From assembly GCF_003337235.1 (NCBI RefSeq), contig NZ_QPJC01000017.1, positions 1 through 61,179 of the forward strand: a stretch of DNA of 61,179 bases, given 5' to 3'. Position numbers and translations under genes: made by a program. Within the stretch, counting starts at the first letter, position 1. Every line of letters starts with the position of its first letter. This DNA comes from Halopolyspora algeriensis (GTDB taxonomy: Bacteria; Actinomycetota; Actinomycetes; Mycobacteriales; Pseudonocardiaceae). Below, piece after piece: positions 1 to 8,977 of this stretch. The notes under the pieces are model-generated. The model was not told the DNA's origin, made no database searches, and worked only from the letters and a program-made list of their open reading frames with translations.

Positions 1-121
1 CCGCCACACTGGCAATCCCCTCATCGGCGCAGGCCCGCACCACCCGCACCGCAATCTCACCGCGATTCGCCACCAACACCTTGCGCAATCGCGCATGGGC
101 GGTCGAGTCTTGCTCGGGCAC
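1..121 (-). CDS. accA3: Acyl-CoA carboxylase alpha chain, N-terminal fragment
   Basis: Only the first 40 codons are inside the window; the gene runs off the left edge. Residues LRKVLVANRGEIAVRVVRAC are the classic start of the biotin-carboxylase ATP-grasp domain, which carboxylates biotin on the biotin carrier domain of the same chain. The start is GTG at 121, preceded by an AGGAGG ribosome site. A minus-strand TAGACT at 164-159 is a plausible -10. In related actinobacteria this chain pairs with the AccD5/AccE5 subunits, which are encoded a few kb away here, and BirA biotinylates it. The subunit name is inferred from the synteny. Confidence 0.85.
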   Translation of the reverse strand, partial: MPEQDSTAHARLRKVLVANRGEIAVRVVRACADEGIASVA

Positions 122-240
122 CCCGTACCTCCTGTTACGACACCGGGAATCGATGCAAAGTCTAAGTGTTCGTCGCCATATTGTGGCCAGTTGCCGCCCG
201 GTGAAGTGTGACCGTACGCCGCTGTGGCCGATGAGCGCGA

Positions 241-261
241 AAAGCCTCGCCGCAGGCTTTC
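241..261 (-). terminator. Rho-independent-like terminator after maf
   Basis: Inverted repeat AAAGCCT/AGGCTTT (7-bp arms, 6-nt loop). On the minus strand it ends in TTTT, just downstream of the maf stop at 279. It separates maf from the carboxylase gene transcribed in the same direction. Confidence 0.5.
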
Positions 262-278
262 CACCTGTGGTGGGTGCG

Positions 279-923
279 TCAGCTCGTGGTGTGCGATTCC
301 CACAGTGAGAGGACACTCACATCCACCTGCCGGAGCAGTTCGCGGGTCAGGGGCAGGCTGATGCCGAGCACGCTGGACGGGTCGCCGTCCACCCCGTCGA
401 CGAACCACCCGCCGAAACCGTCCAGTGTGAAACCGCCCGCCACCTTCAGTGGTTCGCCGGTGGCGATGTAGGCATCGAGCTCTGCGTCGGTCGGTTCGGC
501 GAATCGCACGGTGGTCGACAGGTGATCGCGGGTACGGGCTTCGACCCTCCCGTCGCGCAGTCGCACGACCGCGTGGCCGGTGAGCAGTTCGCCCGTACCG
601 CCCGCCATCCGTTTCCAGCGCTGCGTCGCCACCTCGGCGGTAGCGGGCTTGCCCGCGACCTCCGGCCCGTGTTCCCCCGCGGTCGACAGCATCGAGTCGC
701 AGCCGACGATCACCGCATCCGGTACCTCGTCCGCGACGGCCGGGACCACGGCTTCGGCCTTGCTCTCGGCGAGAGCGGTCACGATTTCGCTCGGGGTGGG
801 ATCGGTCAGTGCCGCTGCCACGGCGTCCTCGTCGATGCCGGAAACTCGTACGAGCGGTTCGATTCCGGCGGAGCGCAGGACGGACAGGCGGGCCGGTGAG
901 GCGGAAGCGAGAACGAAACGCAC
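279..923 (-). CDS. maf: Maf-like nucleoside triphosphate pyrophosphatase
   Basis: The 214-residue product begins VRFVLASASPARL, the Maf signature for the base-discriminating pocket, and continues with GCDSML and GKPATAE. Family members hydrolyse non-canonical or modified NTPs (dTTP/UTP or methylated nucleotides) to NMP and PPi, a house-cleaning role in the cytoplasm. The start GTG at 923 is set by the SASPARL motif and by a TACAGT -10 box at 936-931, only 7 nt upstream, which predicts a leaderless mRNA. It diverges from pabB, whose start is 89 nt away. In M. tuberculosis maf is directly beside accE5; here pabB lies between them. Length matches the family (about 200 residues). Confidence 0.88.
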   Translation of the reverse strand: MRFVLASASPARLSVLRSAGIEPLVRVSGIDEDAVAAALTDPTPSEIVTALAESKAEAVVPAVADEVPDAVIVGCDSMLSTAGEHGPEVAGKPATAEVATQRWKRMAGGTGELLTGHAVVRLRDGRVEARTRDHLSTTVRFAEPTDAELDAYIATGEPLKVAGGFTLDGFGGWFVDGVDGDPSSVLGISLPLTRELLRQVDVSVLSLWESHTTS

Positions 924-930
924 CCTCGTG

Positions 931-936
931 ACTGTA
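931..936 (-). promoter_or_regulatory. -10 box of leaderless maf promoter
   Basis: TACAGT on the minus strand, 7 nt before the GTG start of maf; no Shine-Dalgarno sequence is present. Confidence 0.5.
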
Positions 937-1000
937 GTCGTTGCCCCGGGCGGGCAAGAGCACGTACCTGCCGGATCCGGATGGTGAACGGCTCGGCCGT

Positions 1001-1006
1001 CATACT
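1001..1006 (+). promoter_or_regulatory. -10 box of leaderless pabB promoter
   Basis: CATACT, 6 nt before the GTG start of pabB. It diverges from the maf box, with about 65 bp between the two hexamers. Confidence 0.45.
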
Positions 1007-1012
1007 GGATCG

Positions 1013-2311
1013 GTGCGACTCTTCGTTCGGCCGGTGGAGGGCACCGCGAGTGCGGAACACGTGTTGCGGCGCCTCGGGGATCGTGCGCGTCGCCGCGGGC
1101 TGCCGCCTCCTGCCGCGTTGACCGGAGACTGGTTCGGCGGCAGTGCTGTGCTGGCTCCCTCGGTGCGGGTCGCCGGCGTCGATGCGGCGAAGGCGTTCGC
1201 GACTCTCGACGATCAACCGCAGATGTCCGCCCGGCAGGCATCCGCCCCGGCGGGTGCCGTCGGCGGTGGCTGGATCGGCTACCTGGGATACGGGTTGACC
1301 GATCCGGGGCGCTTTCCCACGGGGAGCAGCCTGCCGCAGGCCGCCTGGGGCTGGGTCGATCGCGTGCTGCGTCGTGATCCGGACGGACAGTGGTGGTTCG
1401 AGGCGATCGGTACCGCGGAACCGTCCCGGGAGCTGCTGGACGAGCTCGGCGCATTGGTGTCTGCCGCCCCGTCCCCGCAGGAGCCGGCGTGGTCGGCCGG
1501 GCCGGTAGCGGGACCGGAATCCGGGCAGCATCGCAAGGCTGTGCGCGGCTGTATCGACGAGATCGCAGCCGGTGAGATCTTCCAGGCCAACATCTGCAGC
1601 CGGTTCTCCCTGCCGTTCGACGGGGACCCTCTGGAGCTGTTCGCGGTGGGCAGTGCGCGGTTCGGTCCCGCGCGGGCCGCCTACGTGGCGAACGAGCGGG
1701 GTGCGGTGGCCTCGCTGTCGCCCGAGCTGTTCCTGTCCCGGCACGGCCACGTGGTTCGCAGCAGCCCGATCAAGGGAACGACGCCCCGGCGCGGCCCCGA
1801 GGATGACGACAACGCGCAACTCCTGCGGGAATCCACCAAGGACGTGGCGGAGAACGTCATGATCGTCGACATGGCCCGCAATGATCTGGGCCGGATCGCC
1901 GAGACCGGCCGTGTCACCACGCCCCGCCTGCTGGAAGTGCAACCGCACCCGGGGGTGTGGCACCTGGTGTCCGAGGTGCGGGCCGAAGTCGCCGAACGCG
2001 TGCCGAACTCGGTGCTGCTGGACGCCACGTTCCCACCGGCCTCGGTGACGGGAGCCCCGAAGGTACGCGCCTTGGAGGTCATCGCCGGTCTCGAATCCGA
2101 GCCGCGCGAGGTCTACTGCGGCGCTGTCGGAATGGCGTCACCGGTGGCCGGTGTCGAACTCAACGTGGCCATCCGGACGCTGGAGTACACCCGGGGAACC
2201 GTGCGTTTCGGCGTCGGAGGGGGGATCACCGCGGATTCCGACCCGGAGCGGGAATGGCAGGAGTGCCTGACCAAGGCCGCCCCGCTGTTGTCGCTGCTCG
2301 ACGCGCGGTGA
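1013..2311 (+). CDS. pabB: Aminodeoxychorismate synthase component I
   Basis: A 432-residue chorismate-binding enzyme that makes 4-amino-4-deoxychorismate for folate synthesis, with a glutamine amidotransferase partner not seen here. The C-terminal half (about 175-430) holds the chorismate-enzyme fold. PIKGT at 252-256 has the lysine typical of PabB, where anthranilate synthase has alanine, and PASVTGAPK follows near 342-350. The start is GTG 1013, six bases after a CATACT -10 box; the reading frame stays open upstream, but an earlier start would precede that promoter. The gene is divergent from maf and convergent with accE5. It interrupts the maf-accE5 adjacency known in mycobacteria. Confidence 0.88.
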   Translation: MRLFVRPVEGTASAEHVLRRLGDRARRRGLPPPAALTGDWFGGSAVLAPSVRVAGVDAAKAFATLDDQPQMSARQASAPAGAVGGGWIGYLGYGLTDPGRFPTGSSLPQAAWGWVDRVLRRDPDGQWWFEAIGTAEPSRELLDELGALVSAAPSPQEPAWSAGPVAGPESGQHRKAVRGCIDEIAAGEIFQANICSRFSLPFDGDPLELFAVGSARFGPARAAYVANERGAVASLSPELFLSRHGHVVRSSPIKGTTPRRGPEDDDNAQLLRESTKDVAENVMIVDMARNDLGRIAETGRVTTPRLLEVQPHPGVWHLVSEVRAEVAERVPNSVLLDATFPPASVTGAPKVRALEVIAGLESEPREVYCGAVGMASPVAGVELNVAIRTLEYTRGTVRFGVGGGITADSDPEREWQECLTKAAPLLSLLDAR

Positions 2312-2354
2312 ACGCATCGCCGGTGACCGGCGGCGCATTCGCCGCGGCCGTTTC

Positions 2355-2618
2355 TCATCCCGGCAGCGTGGAGGCGCGCCAAGCGTTGGGGCCGGGGTGC
2401 AGCGGGCGCCTGCCGCCGGGATGACGCAGGGCCGCGGAGCGGTCGGCCCACATGGACAGGCGCTGCGGCCGTGGTGTGGTGGCCGCGGCGGCGTTGGCTG
2501 CGGCGGCACCGGTCAGTGCGGCGGTGAGCGCGGCGATCTCGGCCTCGTCGGGATCGCCGCGCACGATGCGCAGCACCGGCCGTTGCGGCTCGTCGTGGGG
2601 GGTGTTCTCGTCACTCAT
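2355..2618 (-). CDS. accE5: Acyl-CoA carboxylase epsilon subunit
   Basis: A small 87-residue protein downstream of the carboxyltransferase beta gene, with 40 bp between them. It begins MSDENTPHDE and contains PVLRIVRGDPDEAEIAALTA, the conserved epsilon-subunit pattern. The tail is rich in Ala, Arg and Trp (SMWADRSAALR). In actinobacteria this subunit binds the alpha and beta chains and stimulates the acetyl/propionyl-CoA carboxylase complex that makes malonyl- and methylmalonyl-CoA. It is very probably co-transcribed with accD5. The longer open frame upstream is accD5 shadow. Confidence 0.88.
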   Translation of the reverse strand: MSDENTPHDEPQRPVLRIVRGDPDEAEIAALTAALTGAAAANAAAATTPRPQRLSMWADRSAALRHPGGRRPLHPGPNAWRASTLPG

Positions 2619-2658
2619 GGATGCCTTCTCGCACTCACGATTCTGCCGCGGGGATTTG

Positions 2659-4296
2659 CTACAGCGGGATGTTGCCGTGCTTCTTGGCGGGCAGGCTGTC
2701 CCGTTTGTTGCGCAGCATGCGCAAGCTGCGGGCCAGGTGGCCGCGGGTGTGCGACGGGGGGATGACCGAGTCGACATAGCCGCGTTCGGCGGCGACGTAG
2801 GGATTGGCCAGGGTGTCCTCGTACTCCTGCTGCAGCTCGGCCCGCAGGGCCTCGACGTCCTCGCCCTTCTCGGCGGCCTCGGTCAGTTGCTTCCGGTAGA
2901 GGATGTTGGCCGCACCCTGGGCGCCCATCACCGCGATCTGCGCGGTGGGCCAGGCCAGGTTGATGTCGGCGCCGAGGTGCTTGGATCCCATCACGTCGTA
3001 GGCCCCGCCGTAGGCCTTGCGGGTGATGACCGTGGCCAACGGCACGGTGGCCTCGGCGTAGGCGTACAGCAGTTTGGCCCCGCGGCGGATGATGCCGTTC
3101 CACTCCTGGTCGGTGCCGGGCAGGAAACCGGGCACGTCGACGAAGGTCACCACCGGGATGTTGAACGCATCGCAGGTGCGCACGAATCGAGCGGCTTTCT
3201 CGCTGGCGTCGATGTCGAGCGTGCCTGCCAGCTGGGTGGGCTGGTTGGCCACGATACCGACACTGTGTCCCTCGATGCGGCCGTAGCCGACCACGATGTT
3301 GCCCGCGAACCGGGCCGAGACCTCGCAGAACTCGCCGTCGTCGAGGACGCGGGTGAGCACCTCGTGCATGTCGTACGGCTGGTTCGGCGAGTCCGGGATC
3401 AGCGTGTCCAGCTCGGCGTCGGCGTCGGTGACCGACTCGGCGACCGTGCCCTCCTCGGAGGCGGCCTCGAAAACGGGCGGCTCCGAGAGGTTGTTCGGCG
3501 GCAGGAACGACAGCAGTTCCTGCACGTAGGAGATCGCATCGTCCTCGTCGGTGGCCAGGTAGTGCGCATTGCCCGAGGTGGCGTTGTGCGTGGTGGCCCC
3601 GCCCAGCTCCTCGAAGGTGACGTCCTCGCCGGTGACGGTCTTGATCACGTCGGGGCCGGTGATGAACATGTGCGAGGTCTCGTCGACCATGACGGTGAAG
3701 TCCGTGATCGCCGGGGAGTAGACCGCCCCGCCCGCGCACGGGCCCATGATCAGCGAAATCTGCGGGATCACTCCCGAGGCGTGGGTGTTGCGCTTGAAGA
3801 TCTCGGCGTACAACCCGAGAGCGGCCACACCCTCCTGGATGCGCGCACCTCCGGAGTCGTTGATGCCGATCAGCGGGCACCCCGTCTTCAGAGCCAGGTC
3901 CATCACCTTGACGATCTTCTCGCCGAAGACCTCGCCCAGGCTTCCCCCGAACACGGTGAAGTCCTGCGAGAACACGCACACCTGGCGGCCGTCGATCGTG
4001 CCGTATCCGGTCACCACACCGTCGCCGTACGGGCGGGAATCCTCCATCCCGAAGTTCGTCGACCGGTGCCGGGCGTGCTCGTCGAGTTCGATGAACGAGC
4101 CGGGATCCAGCAACATGTCGATCCGCTCGCGGGCGGTTTTCTTGCCCTTGGCATGCTGCTTTTCCACTGCTCGCTCGGAACCGGCGTGCACGGCCTCGTG
4201 GTTGCGCCGGTACAGGTCGGCGAGCTTGCCTGCGGTGGTGTGAATGTCCGGTTCACCGGCGGGCGGCTCACCGATCGGTTCGGTCGCACTGCTCAT
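2659..4296 (-). CDS. accD5: Acyl-CoA (propionyl-CoA) carboxylase beta subunit
   Basis: The 545-residue carboxyltransferase moves CO2 from carboxybiotin to acyl-CoA. Both crotonase-fold halves are visible: SGGARIQEG and [16 protein letters not shown] in the N half (oxyanion hole for acyl-CoA), and [14 protein letters not shown] with [12 protein letters not shown] in the C half (biotin side). The start ATG 4296 lies 7 nt after a TAGGCT -10 box at 4309-4304, so the transcript is probably leaderless. Upstream in-frame codons have no promoter or ribosome-site support. Operon accD5-accE5; divergent from birA, which biotinylates the partner alpha chain. Confidence 0.93.
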   Translation of the reverse strand: MSSATEPIGEPPAGEPDIHTTAGKLADLYRRNHEAVHAGSERAVEKQHAKGKKTARERIDMLLDPGSFIELDEHARHRSTNFGMEDSRPYGDGVVTGYGTIDGRQVCVFSQDFTVFGGSLGEVFGEKIVKVMDLALKTGCPLIGINDSGGARIQEGVAALGLYAEIFKRNTHASGVIPQISLIMGPCAGGAVYSPAITDFTVMVDETSHMFITGPDVIKTVTGEDVTFEELGGATTHNATSGNAHYLATDEDDAISYVQELLSFLPPNNLSEPPVFEAASEEGTVAESVTDADAELDTLIPDSPNQPYDMHEVLTRVLDDGEFCEVSARFAGNIVVGYGRIEGHSVGIVANQPTQLAGTLDIDASEKAARFVRTCDAFNIPVVTFVDVPGFLPGTDQEWNGIIRRGAKLLYAYAEATVPLATVITRKAYGGAYDVMGSKHLGADINLAWPTAQIAVMGAQGAANILYRKQLTEAAEKGEDVEALRAELQQEYEDTLANPYVAAERGYVDSVIPPSHTRGHLARSLRMLRNKRDSLPAKKHGNIPL

Positions 4297-4303
4297 GCCC
4301 GGC

Positions 4304-4309
4304 AGCCTA
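4304..4309 (-). promoter_or_regulatory. -10 box of leaderless accD5 promoter
   Basis: TAGGCT on the minus strand, 7 nt before the ATG of accD5. The accD5/birA intergenic region (173 bp) carries oppositely oriented leaderless-type promoters at its two ends. Confidence 0.55.
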
Positions 4310-4457
4310 GCCAGCGTGGCCGCCATGCACGAAGAGGCGTGCGGTGACACACGTCACTCGCTCGAATGTCTCGTCGGGAGCCAGTCGCTCGGGCCGGGGT
4401 CGCCGACCTCACCCACGATGGGTCCAGGTCCGGTGCGGTCCGGCCCACCGAAGCTCG

Positions 4458-4463
4458 TAGCCT
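4458..4463 (+). promoter_or_regulatory. -10 box of leaderless birA promoter
   Basis: TAGCCT, 6 nt before the GTG start of birA. No clear -35 hexamer is visible at the usual distance. Confidence 0.55.
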
Positions 4464-4469
4464 TGGAGC

Positions 4470-5303
4470 GTGACGACGACGCCGACACCGCTCAACGCCG
4501 ACAAGCTCCGTGCCCGACTGGTCGACAACGGTCCCTACAGCGCGGTGGATGTCGTGCCCGTGACCGGTTCGACCAACACGGACCTGGTCGCGGAGGCCGC
4601 CGGGGGCGCCGCGGACCGGACGGTGCTGATCGCGGAGGAACAGCAGGCGGGCCGGGGGCGGATGCAGCGCTCGTGGGTGTCGCCGCCCTGCTACGGCCTG
4701 CACATGAGCATCCTGCTGCGTCCGGTGGTGGCTCGCTCGGCGCTGTCGTGGCTGCCGTTGGTCGCCGGTGTGGCCCTCGCCGAGACGGTCGGCGAGATGA
4801 CCGATGTCGCCACCGGCCTGAAGTGGCCGAACGACCTCCTGCTCGGCGAGGACCGGCGTAAGGCCGCGGGCATCCTCGCCGAGGGTGTTTCGACCCTCGA
4901 CGGCATGGCGATCGTGCTCGGTATCGGCGTCAACGTGCACCACGACGTGAAGGACCTGCCCACCGGGGCGGGTGGCCTTCCGGCGACGTCGCTGGCCGCC
5001 GAAGGTGCCCACCTCGACCGCGAGGAATTCGCGGCGCGCACGCTGGAGTCACTGGCCGAGGCCGAGCAGTTGTGGCGGGAACACGCGGGCGCCGCCGAGG
5101 GCGGTGGGCTGCTCGACCGCTACCGGAGACTGTGCGACACGCTCGAGCGGCAGGTACGGGTGGAGTTCGGAAGCGGTGAACCGCTGTCCGGTACGGCCGC
5201 CGATGTCGACACGAGCGGCCGCCTGGTGGTCCGGGCGGCCACGGGTGTCCGGACACCGGTGTCGGCCGGTGATGTGGTGCACCTGCGTCCGACCGCGGAG
5301 TGA
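4470..5303 (+). CDS. birA: Biotin-[acetyl-CoA-carboxylase] ligase
   Basis: A 277-residue class I biotin protein ligase. It makes biotinyl-AMP and transfers biotin to the carrier-domain lysine of the carboxylase alpha chain. Visible motifs are the GRGRMQRSW biotinyl-AMP loop, KWPNDLLL and RKAAGILAE (active-site lysines), followed by a small C-terminal SH3-like cap. There is no N-terminal winged helix, so unlike E. coli BirA it should not repress biotin genes. The GTG start at 4470 directly follows a TAGCCT -10 box. It is divergent from accD5, the usual arrangement in mycobacteria and relatives. Confidence 0.92.
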   Translation: MTTTPTPLNADKLRARLVDNGPYSAVDVVPVTGSTNTDLVAEAAGGAADRTVLIAEEQQAGRGRMQRSWVSPPCYGLHMSILLRPVVARSALSWLPLVAGVALAETVGEMTDVATGLKWPNDLLLGEDRRKAAGILAEGVSTLDGMAIVLGIGVNVHHDVKDLPTGAGGLPATSLAAEGAHLDREEFAARTLESLAEAEQLWREHAGAAEGGGLLDRYRRLCDTLERQVRVEFGSGEPLSGTAADVDTSGRLVVRAATGVRTPVSAGDVVHLRPTAE

Positions 5304-5413
5304 TCCCATCACCGCATCGGTGGTGGGGATTGCTCGGTGGACACGGCGGTGGGGAGGGTACGGCCGGTAACGTGATCGGGTACCCGCTCCGCACCGGCTT
5401 CAGGAGGGATCCG

Positions 5414-5950
5414 GTGGCCTACCCTGATGACCTGCTCGGTGCGGACGAGCACGTGGTCGTGCACCGGCATCCGCACTGGAAGATGCTCGTCGTGCCGGTA
5501 CTGGTGTTCCTCGGCGTGGTCGGCGGTGGGACCTACTTGGCCGCGTTGGCCATGGGAACGTCCTGGCAGGTTCCCGTCTGGATCACACTGGGGGTCATCG
5601 GTGGAAGCGTGATCCTCGGGCTGACTCTGGCCCCACTGCTGCGGTGGAACACCACGCATTTCGTCGTCACCAGCCATCGTCTGATGGTGCGGGAGGGGGT
5701 GTTCACCCGCTCCGGAATCGACATCCCGATGTCGCGGATCAACAGCGTGCGCTTTCGACACGGTCTCGTGGACCGCGTACTCGGCAGCGGCACGCTGATC
5801 GTCGAGTCCGCTTCGGACGAGCCGCTGGAGTTCGACGACATCCCCGGTGTGGAGCGTGTGCACGCGCTGCTGTACCGCGAGGTCAACGAGGGATCCGAGG
5901 AGGATCGACACCGCCGGGATCCGAGACCCCGGTGGGAAGAAGGAGATTGA
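5414..5950 (+). CDS. PH-domain membrane protein (Rv3278c family)
   Basis: 178 residues. A short N-terminal segment precedes two adjacent hydrophobic helices (around LVVPVLVFLGVVGGG and WITLGVIGGSVILGL). A bacterial PH-like domain follows (THFVVTSHRLMVREGVFTRSG, then SVRFRHGLVDRVLGSGTL). Bacterial PH-domain proteins of this type are membrane-anchored and mostly uncharacterised. The start is GTG 5414, with AGGAGG six bases upstream; the longer open frame is not supported. The gene sits between birA and the accessory block, as its M. tuberculosis counterpart follows birA. No specific biochemical role can be assigned. Confidence 0.8.
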   Translation: MAYPDDLLGADEHVVVHRHPHWKMLVVPVLVFLGVVGGGTYLAALAMGTSWQVPVWITLGVIGGSVILGLTLAPLLRWNTTHFVVTSHRLMVREGVFTRSGIDIPMSRINSVRFRHGLVDRVLGSGTLIVESASDEPLEFDDIPGVERVHALLYREVNEGSEEDRHRRDPRPRWEEGD

Positions 5951-5957
5951 TTACCGA

Positions 5958-6908
5958 ATGGATGCGCGGGAACTGGGTCTTCCGGGTGAGGTGCCCTCGC
6001 CCGAGACCGAGGACATGCCGGATGAGGTCACGATCTGGGAGGTGGGTCCCAGGGACGGCTTGCAGAACGAGAGCGAGGTCGTGCCGCCGGCCGTCAAGCT
6101 CGAATTCCTGAACCGGCTGGCCGATGCGGGGCTGCCGGTGGTGGAGACCACAAGTTTCGTCCATCCCAAGTGGGTGCCGCAGCTCGCCGACGCCGCGGAG
6201 GTTCTCGACGGGCTGAGCCGGGTCGACGGGGTGCGCTACCCCGTGCTGGTGCCGAACGAGCGGGGACTGGACCGCGCACTGGCCTCCGGAGTGCACGACG
6301 TCGCGATCTTCGCCTCCGCCACGGAGACGTTCACCCGTCGCAACCTCAACCGCGGTCTGGACGAGCAGTTCGCCATGTTCGATCCCGTCGTGCGGCGTGC
6401 GGTGACGGAAGGTCTGAACGTGCGGGGGTACGTGTCGATGGTCTTCGGTGATCCCTGGGAGGGGCCGGTCGCCGTTGACCAGGTCGTCTCGGTGGGCAAG
6501 CGGCTCCTCGACATGGGCTGCGGTCAACTTTCCCTCGGCGACACCATCGGCGTGGCCACCCCCGGCCATGTCGAGACGGTGATCCGGGCCTTCGTGGCAG
6601 CGGGCGTGCCGCTGCATCGGTTGGCGGTGCATTTCCACGACACCTACGGCCAGGCGCTGAGCAACACCTGTGCCGCACTCCGTCTCGGCGTTTCCACGGT
6701 GGATGCCTCGGCGGGCGGTCTGGGCGGGTGTCCGTACGCCGGTTCGGCCACCGGCAACCTCGCCACCGAGGATCTGGTCTGGATGCTGGACGGGCTCGGT
6801 ATCCGGCACGGGGTCGATCTGCGGGCCCTCGTCGACACCAGCGTGTGGATGGCCGGGCAGCTCGGAAGACCCAGCCCGTCGGCTGTCGTCAAGGCGCTGG
6901 CCCGATGA
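5958..6908 (+). CDS. Hydroxymethylglutaryl-CoA lyase
   Basis: A 316-residue TIM-barrel lyase that splits HMG-CoA into acetoacetate and acetyl-CoA, the last step of leucine catabolism. Near the N terminus is WEVGPRDGLQNE (metal and substrate binding); near the C terminus is GGLGGCPYAGSATGNLATED, the family signature with the catalytic cysteine loop. The ATG at 5958 follows an AGGAGAT ribosome site. Its stop overlaps the ATG of cbiZ by 4 bp, which implies translational coupling to a cobinamide enzyme, an unusual pairing. No other leucine-degradation gene is nearby. Confidence 0.9.
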   Translation: MDARELGLPGEVPSPETEDMPDEVTIWEVGPRDGLQNESEVVPPAVKLEFLNRLADAGLPVVETTSFVHPKWVPQLADAAEVLDGLSRVDGVRYPVLVPNERGLDRALASGVHDVAIFASATETFTRRNLNRGLDEQFAMFDPVVRRAVTEGLNVRGYVSMVFGDPWEGPVAVDQVVSVGKRLLDMGCGQLSLGDTIGVATPGHVETVIRAFVAAGVPLHRLAVHFHDTYGQALSNTCAALRLGVSTVDASAGGLGGCPYAGSATGNLATEDLVWMLDGLGIRHGVDLRALVDTSVWMAGQLGRPSPSAVVKALAR

Positions 6909-7609
6909 CCCCCTCCAGCGGGCGTTCCTTGTACGAGAGCACCCTGCGCGGTGCGGCGTCCCTGCACGGGGTGGCGCTGCACAGGGTGCAGGAGCGGCCG
7001 GTGCTGGTGTGGCGTGGTGGCCGGTCCTGGCTGGCGGCGTCGTCGGCGCCCCACGGTGGTGGCATCGGGCAGCGGCGATGGGTTCTCAATGCCACGGTCG
7101 GCTCCGGCTACGACCGGAGCGACCCGGCCGAGCACGTGACGGAGATGGCCGGTGAACTCGGCCTGACCGGGAACGGTGTCGGGATGCTCACCGCCGTCGA
7201 CGTCCGTCACGAGGTGACCTCGATCGACAGCGGTGTGCAGGCGACCGTCACGACCGGTGTCGGGTTCCCGATCTGGGCTGCCGAGGCACCCGTGTCCGCC
7301 GACGAGCACACTTCCCAGCCGGGCACGATCAACGCGCTGTGCTGGTCACCGGTGCGTTTGAGCGAAGCGGCCCTGATCAACGCCGTGGCCACCGTGGCCG
7401 AGGCGAAGGCGCAGGCGCTGGTGCAGGCGGGTGTCGAAGGTACGGGTACCTGTACCGATGCGACGGTGGTGCTGTGCCCGCTCGATGGTGATGCCGAATC
7501 CTACGGTGGCCCCCGTTCCCGTGTCGGCTCGGCACTCGCCCGGACCGCGCACGCGGCGATCACGGCGGGCTTGCGGGTCGACAACCCCCGATACCGGGAC
7601 TGCGACTGA
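6905..7609 (+). CDS. cbiZ: Adenosylcobinamide amidohydrolase (CbiZ-like)
   Basis: 234 residues. CbiZ removes the aminopropanol tail of adenosylcobinamide to give adenosylcobyric acid, so that salvaged corrinoids can re-enter B12 synthesis. Family features visible are RWVLNATVGSGYDR, PGTINALCW, a VAEAKAQAL helix, GTGTCTDATVV and ESYGGPRSRVG. The ATG overlaps the preceding lyase stop (ATGA). No other corrinoid gene is in the window, so it may act as a stand-alone salvage gene. The next gene starts 13 bp downstream, suggesting one transcript. Confidence 0.8.
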   Translation: MTPSSGRSLYESTLRGAASLHGVALHRVQERPVLVWRGGRSWLAASSAPHGGGIGQRRWVLNATVGSGYDRSDPAEHVTEMAGELGLTGNGVGMLTAVDVRHEVTSIDSGVQATVTTGVGFPIWAAEAPVSADEHTSQPGTINALCWSPVRLSEAALINAVATVAEAKAQALVQAGVEGTGTCTDATVVLCPLDGDAESYGGPRSRVGSALARTAHAAITAGLRVDNPRYRDCD

Positions 7610-7621
7610 GGAGGTGCGGTC

Positions 7622-8977
7622 GTGCCCAAGCGGGACGGGAACCTTCCCTCCGCACAAACCCGGGTGGCTCGGACCGCTGGTGGCGAGCACACGGGGCCGG
7701 TTTCGAGTGCGGCGGTTGCGCAGGCCGGAGGATGGTCACCGCCCGGTGCGGGTACCGGCGTGGCCGGCGCGACACCGGGGTCCACCCCACCGCCGGAAGG
7801 CGCGGATGTTTCGGGTACGCCCGGTGAGGATGCGGGGTCGGTGACCACCCCGCAAGCCGTGCACCGGGCCCCGGCAGCGCCGTGGGCGTCCGGTGGGGCC
7901 GGGGCGCAGGGATTCGCCGCCGGCTCGGTACCGGGATCGACGCAGCAGCCACCGGGGCAGCCGCCCCCGGCTCGGCCCGTCCCGACCGGTGGCCTCCCCT
8001 CCGCACCGCCTCCCCGGCCCCCAGGGTCGGTGTATGGCCCACCACCCGCCTCTGCCCGGCCGCCGCAGTCACCGCCTGCGGCGTTCCGTCCCGGTGCACC
8101 ACCTGCGGCGCCGCCTCGACCGGCACCGGGCGGGCAGCCCGGCACGGCCCGGCGCCCCGGGCGGAAAGGTGAGCGCGATCCCGCCGTCGTCGCTTTCGTG
8201 CTGCACCAGTTCCCCCTCGGTTACATGCCGGTCGCGGCGAGCAGGCCGAGCAGGCAGTGGTCCCCTCCCGAGGCCGGCGGCGACCGGGGGGTCCGGGACC
8301 ATCCCCGGGCGGAGTTGATCGCCGATACCGGTGCCCTCGCACGGGCGCGTGCCGGCGTGGGCGGGGCAGATGCTGCCCGGAGGAACTCGCCTGCAGCGGG
8401 GAACCGGCAGGTTCCGGAGGACCTCGTCACCGGCTACGACCCGCTCGGAGAGCTCGGCGAGATCGAATGGGAGCGTACGTACGTCGCCCGAGCCGGCTCG
8501 CCCGGCACGGACCGCGAGTACGTGTGGCCTGCCTCGGCGGGCTTGCCGGAAGGGGGTGTGGAGCCCGCAGAGGCGATCGTCCTGGAACCCGGCACCGTCG
8601 TGGACCGTCTCGGTGGCGAGGCGGGCCGGATCCTGGCTGCCGCGGGGACCGCTTTCGCCCGCCGGTGCCTGCCTCCCGAGTATCGGAAGCGTGCGTACGG
8701 CCGCTATCGCGTGCTGCGGTCGCTACCCGTCTGGCGGACGAGCACGGCGGCGTGGTTCGCTCAGCCCGGTGGCGGAAGCCGGTATCGGGTGACCCACCCG
8801 GTTGTCGAGTTGATGGCGATGGGCTACCTCGCCGAGTTGCCGGGTGACGGGGATGCGTGCGGAGACGGCCGTCCGGAAACCTCGACGGTGCGTATCGATG
8901 TCGGGCGGGGCGGAGCCGTGGAGCCGGAGCGCGAGCCGAGGGACGTTCCGGTGCATGCGAAGCAGGAGGTGCCGTGA
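7622..8977 (+). CDS. Pro-rich protein with TNT-like (NAD+ glycohydrolase) C-terminal domain
   Basis: 451 residues. Residues 1-190 are low-complexity and rich in Pro, Gly and Ala, with no signal peptide or membrane helix. The C-terminal part, about 270-405, matches the tuberculosis necrotizing toxin (TNT) fold pattern: EPGTVVDRLGGEAG (about 322), a GT..ARRCLPP segment, YRVLRSLPV, and WFAQPGGGSRY with Q381. TNT domains hydrolyse NAD+ and are toxic to cells. Where TNTs usually have YHxY, this protein has Y359-G360-R-Y362, so the recalled catalytic histidine position is glycine and activity is uncertain. GTG 7622 has GAGGAGG upstream. The following gene overlaps by 4 bp and may be an immunity gene. 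Confidence 0.7.
   Translation: MPKRDGNLPSAQTRVARTAGGEHTGPVSSAAVAQAGGWSPPGAGTGVAGATPGSTPPPEGADVSGTPGEDAGSVTTPQAVHRAPAAPWASGGAGAQGFAAGSVPGSTQQPPGQPPPARPVPTGGLPSAPPPRPPGSVYGPPPASARPPQSPPAAFRPGAPPAAPPRPAPGGQPGTARRPGRKGERDPAVVAFVLHQFPLGYMPVAASRPSRQWSPPEAGGDRGVRDHPRAELIADTGALARARAGVGGADAARRNSPAAGNRQVPEDLVTGYDPLGELGEIEWERTYVARAGSPGTDREYVWPASAGLPEGGVEPAEAIVLEPGTVVDRLGGEAGRILAAAGTAFARRCLPPEYRKRAYGRYRVLRSLPVWRTSTAAWFAQPGGGSRYRVTHPVVELMAMGYLAELPGDGDACGDGRPETSTVRIDVGRGGAVEPEREPRDVPVHAKQEVP

Noticed and set aside
2452-4347. 631-codon plus-strand ORF across accD5
   Set aside because: It is antisense to a confident gene; its Gly/Arg/Val-rich product is a GC-skew shadow.
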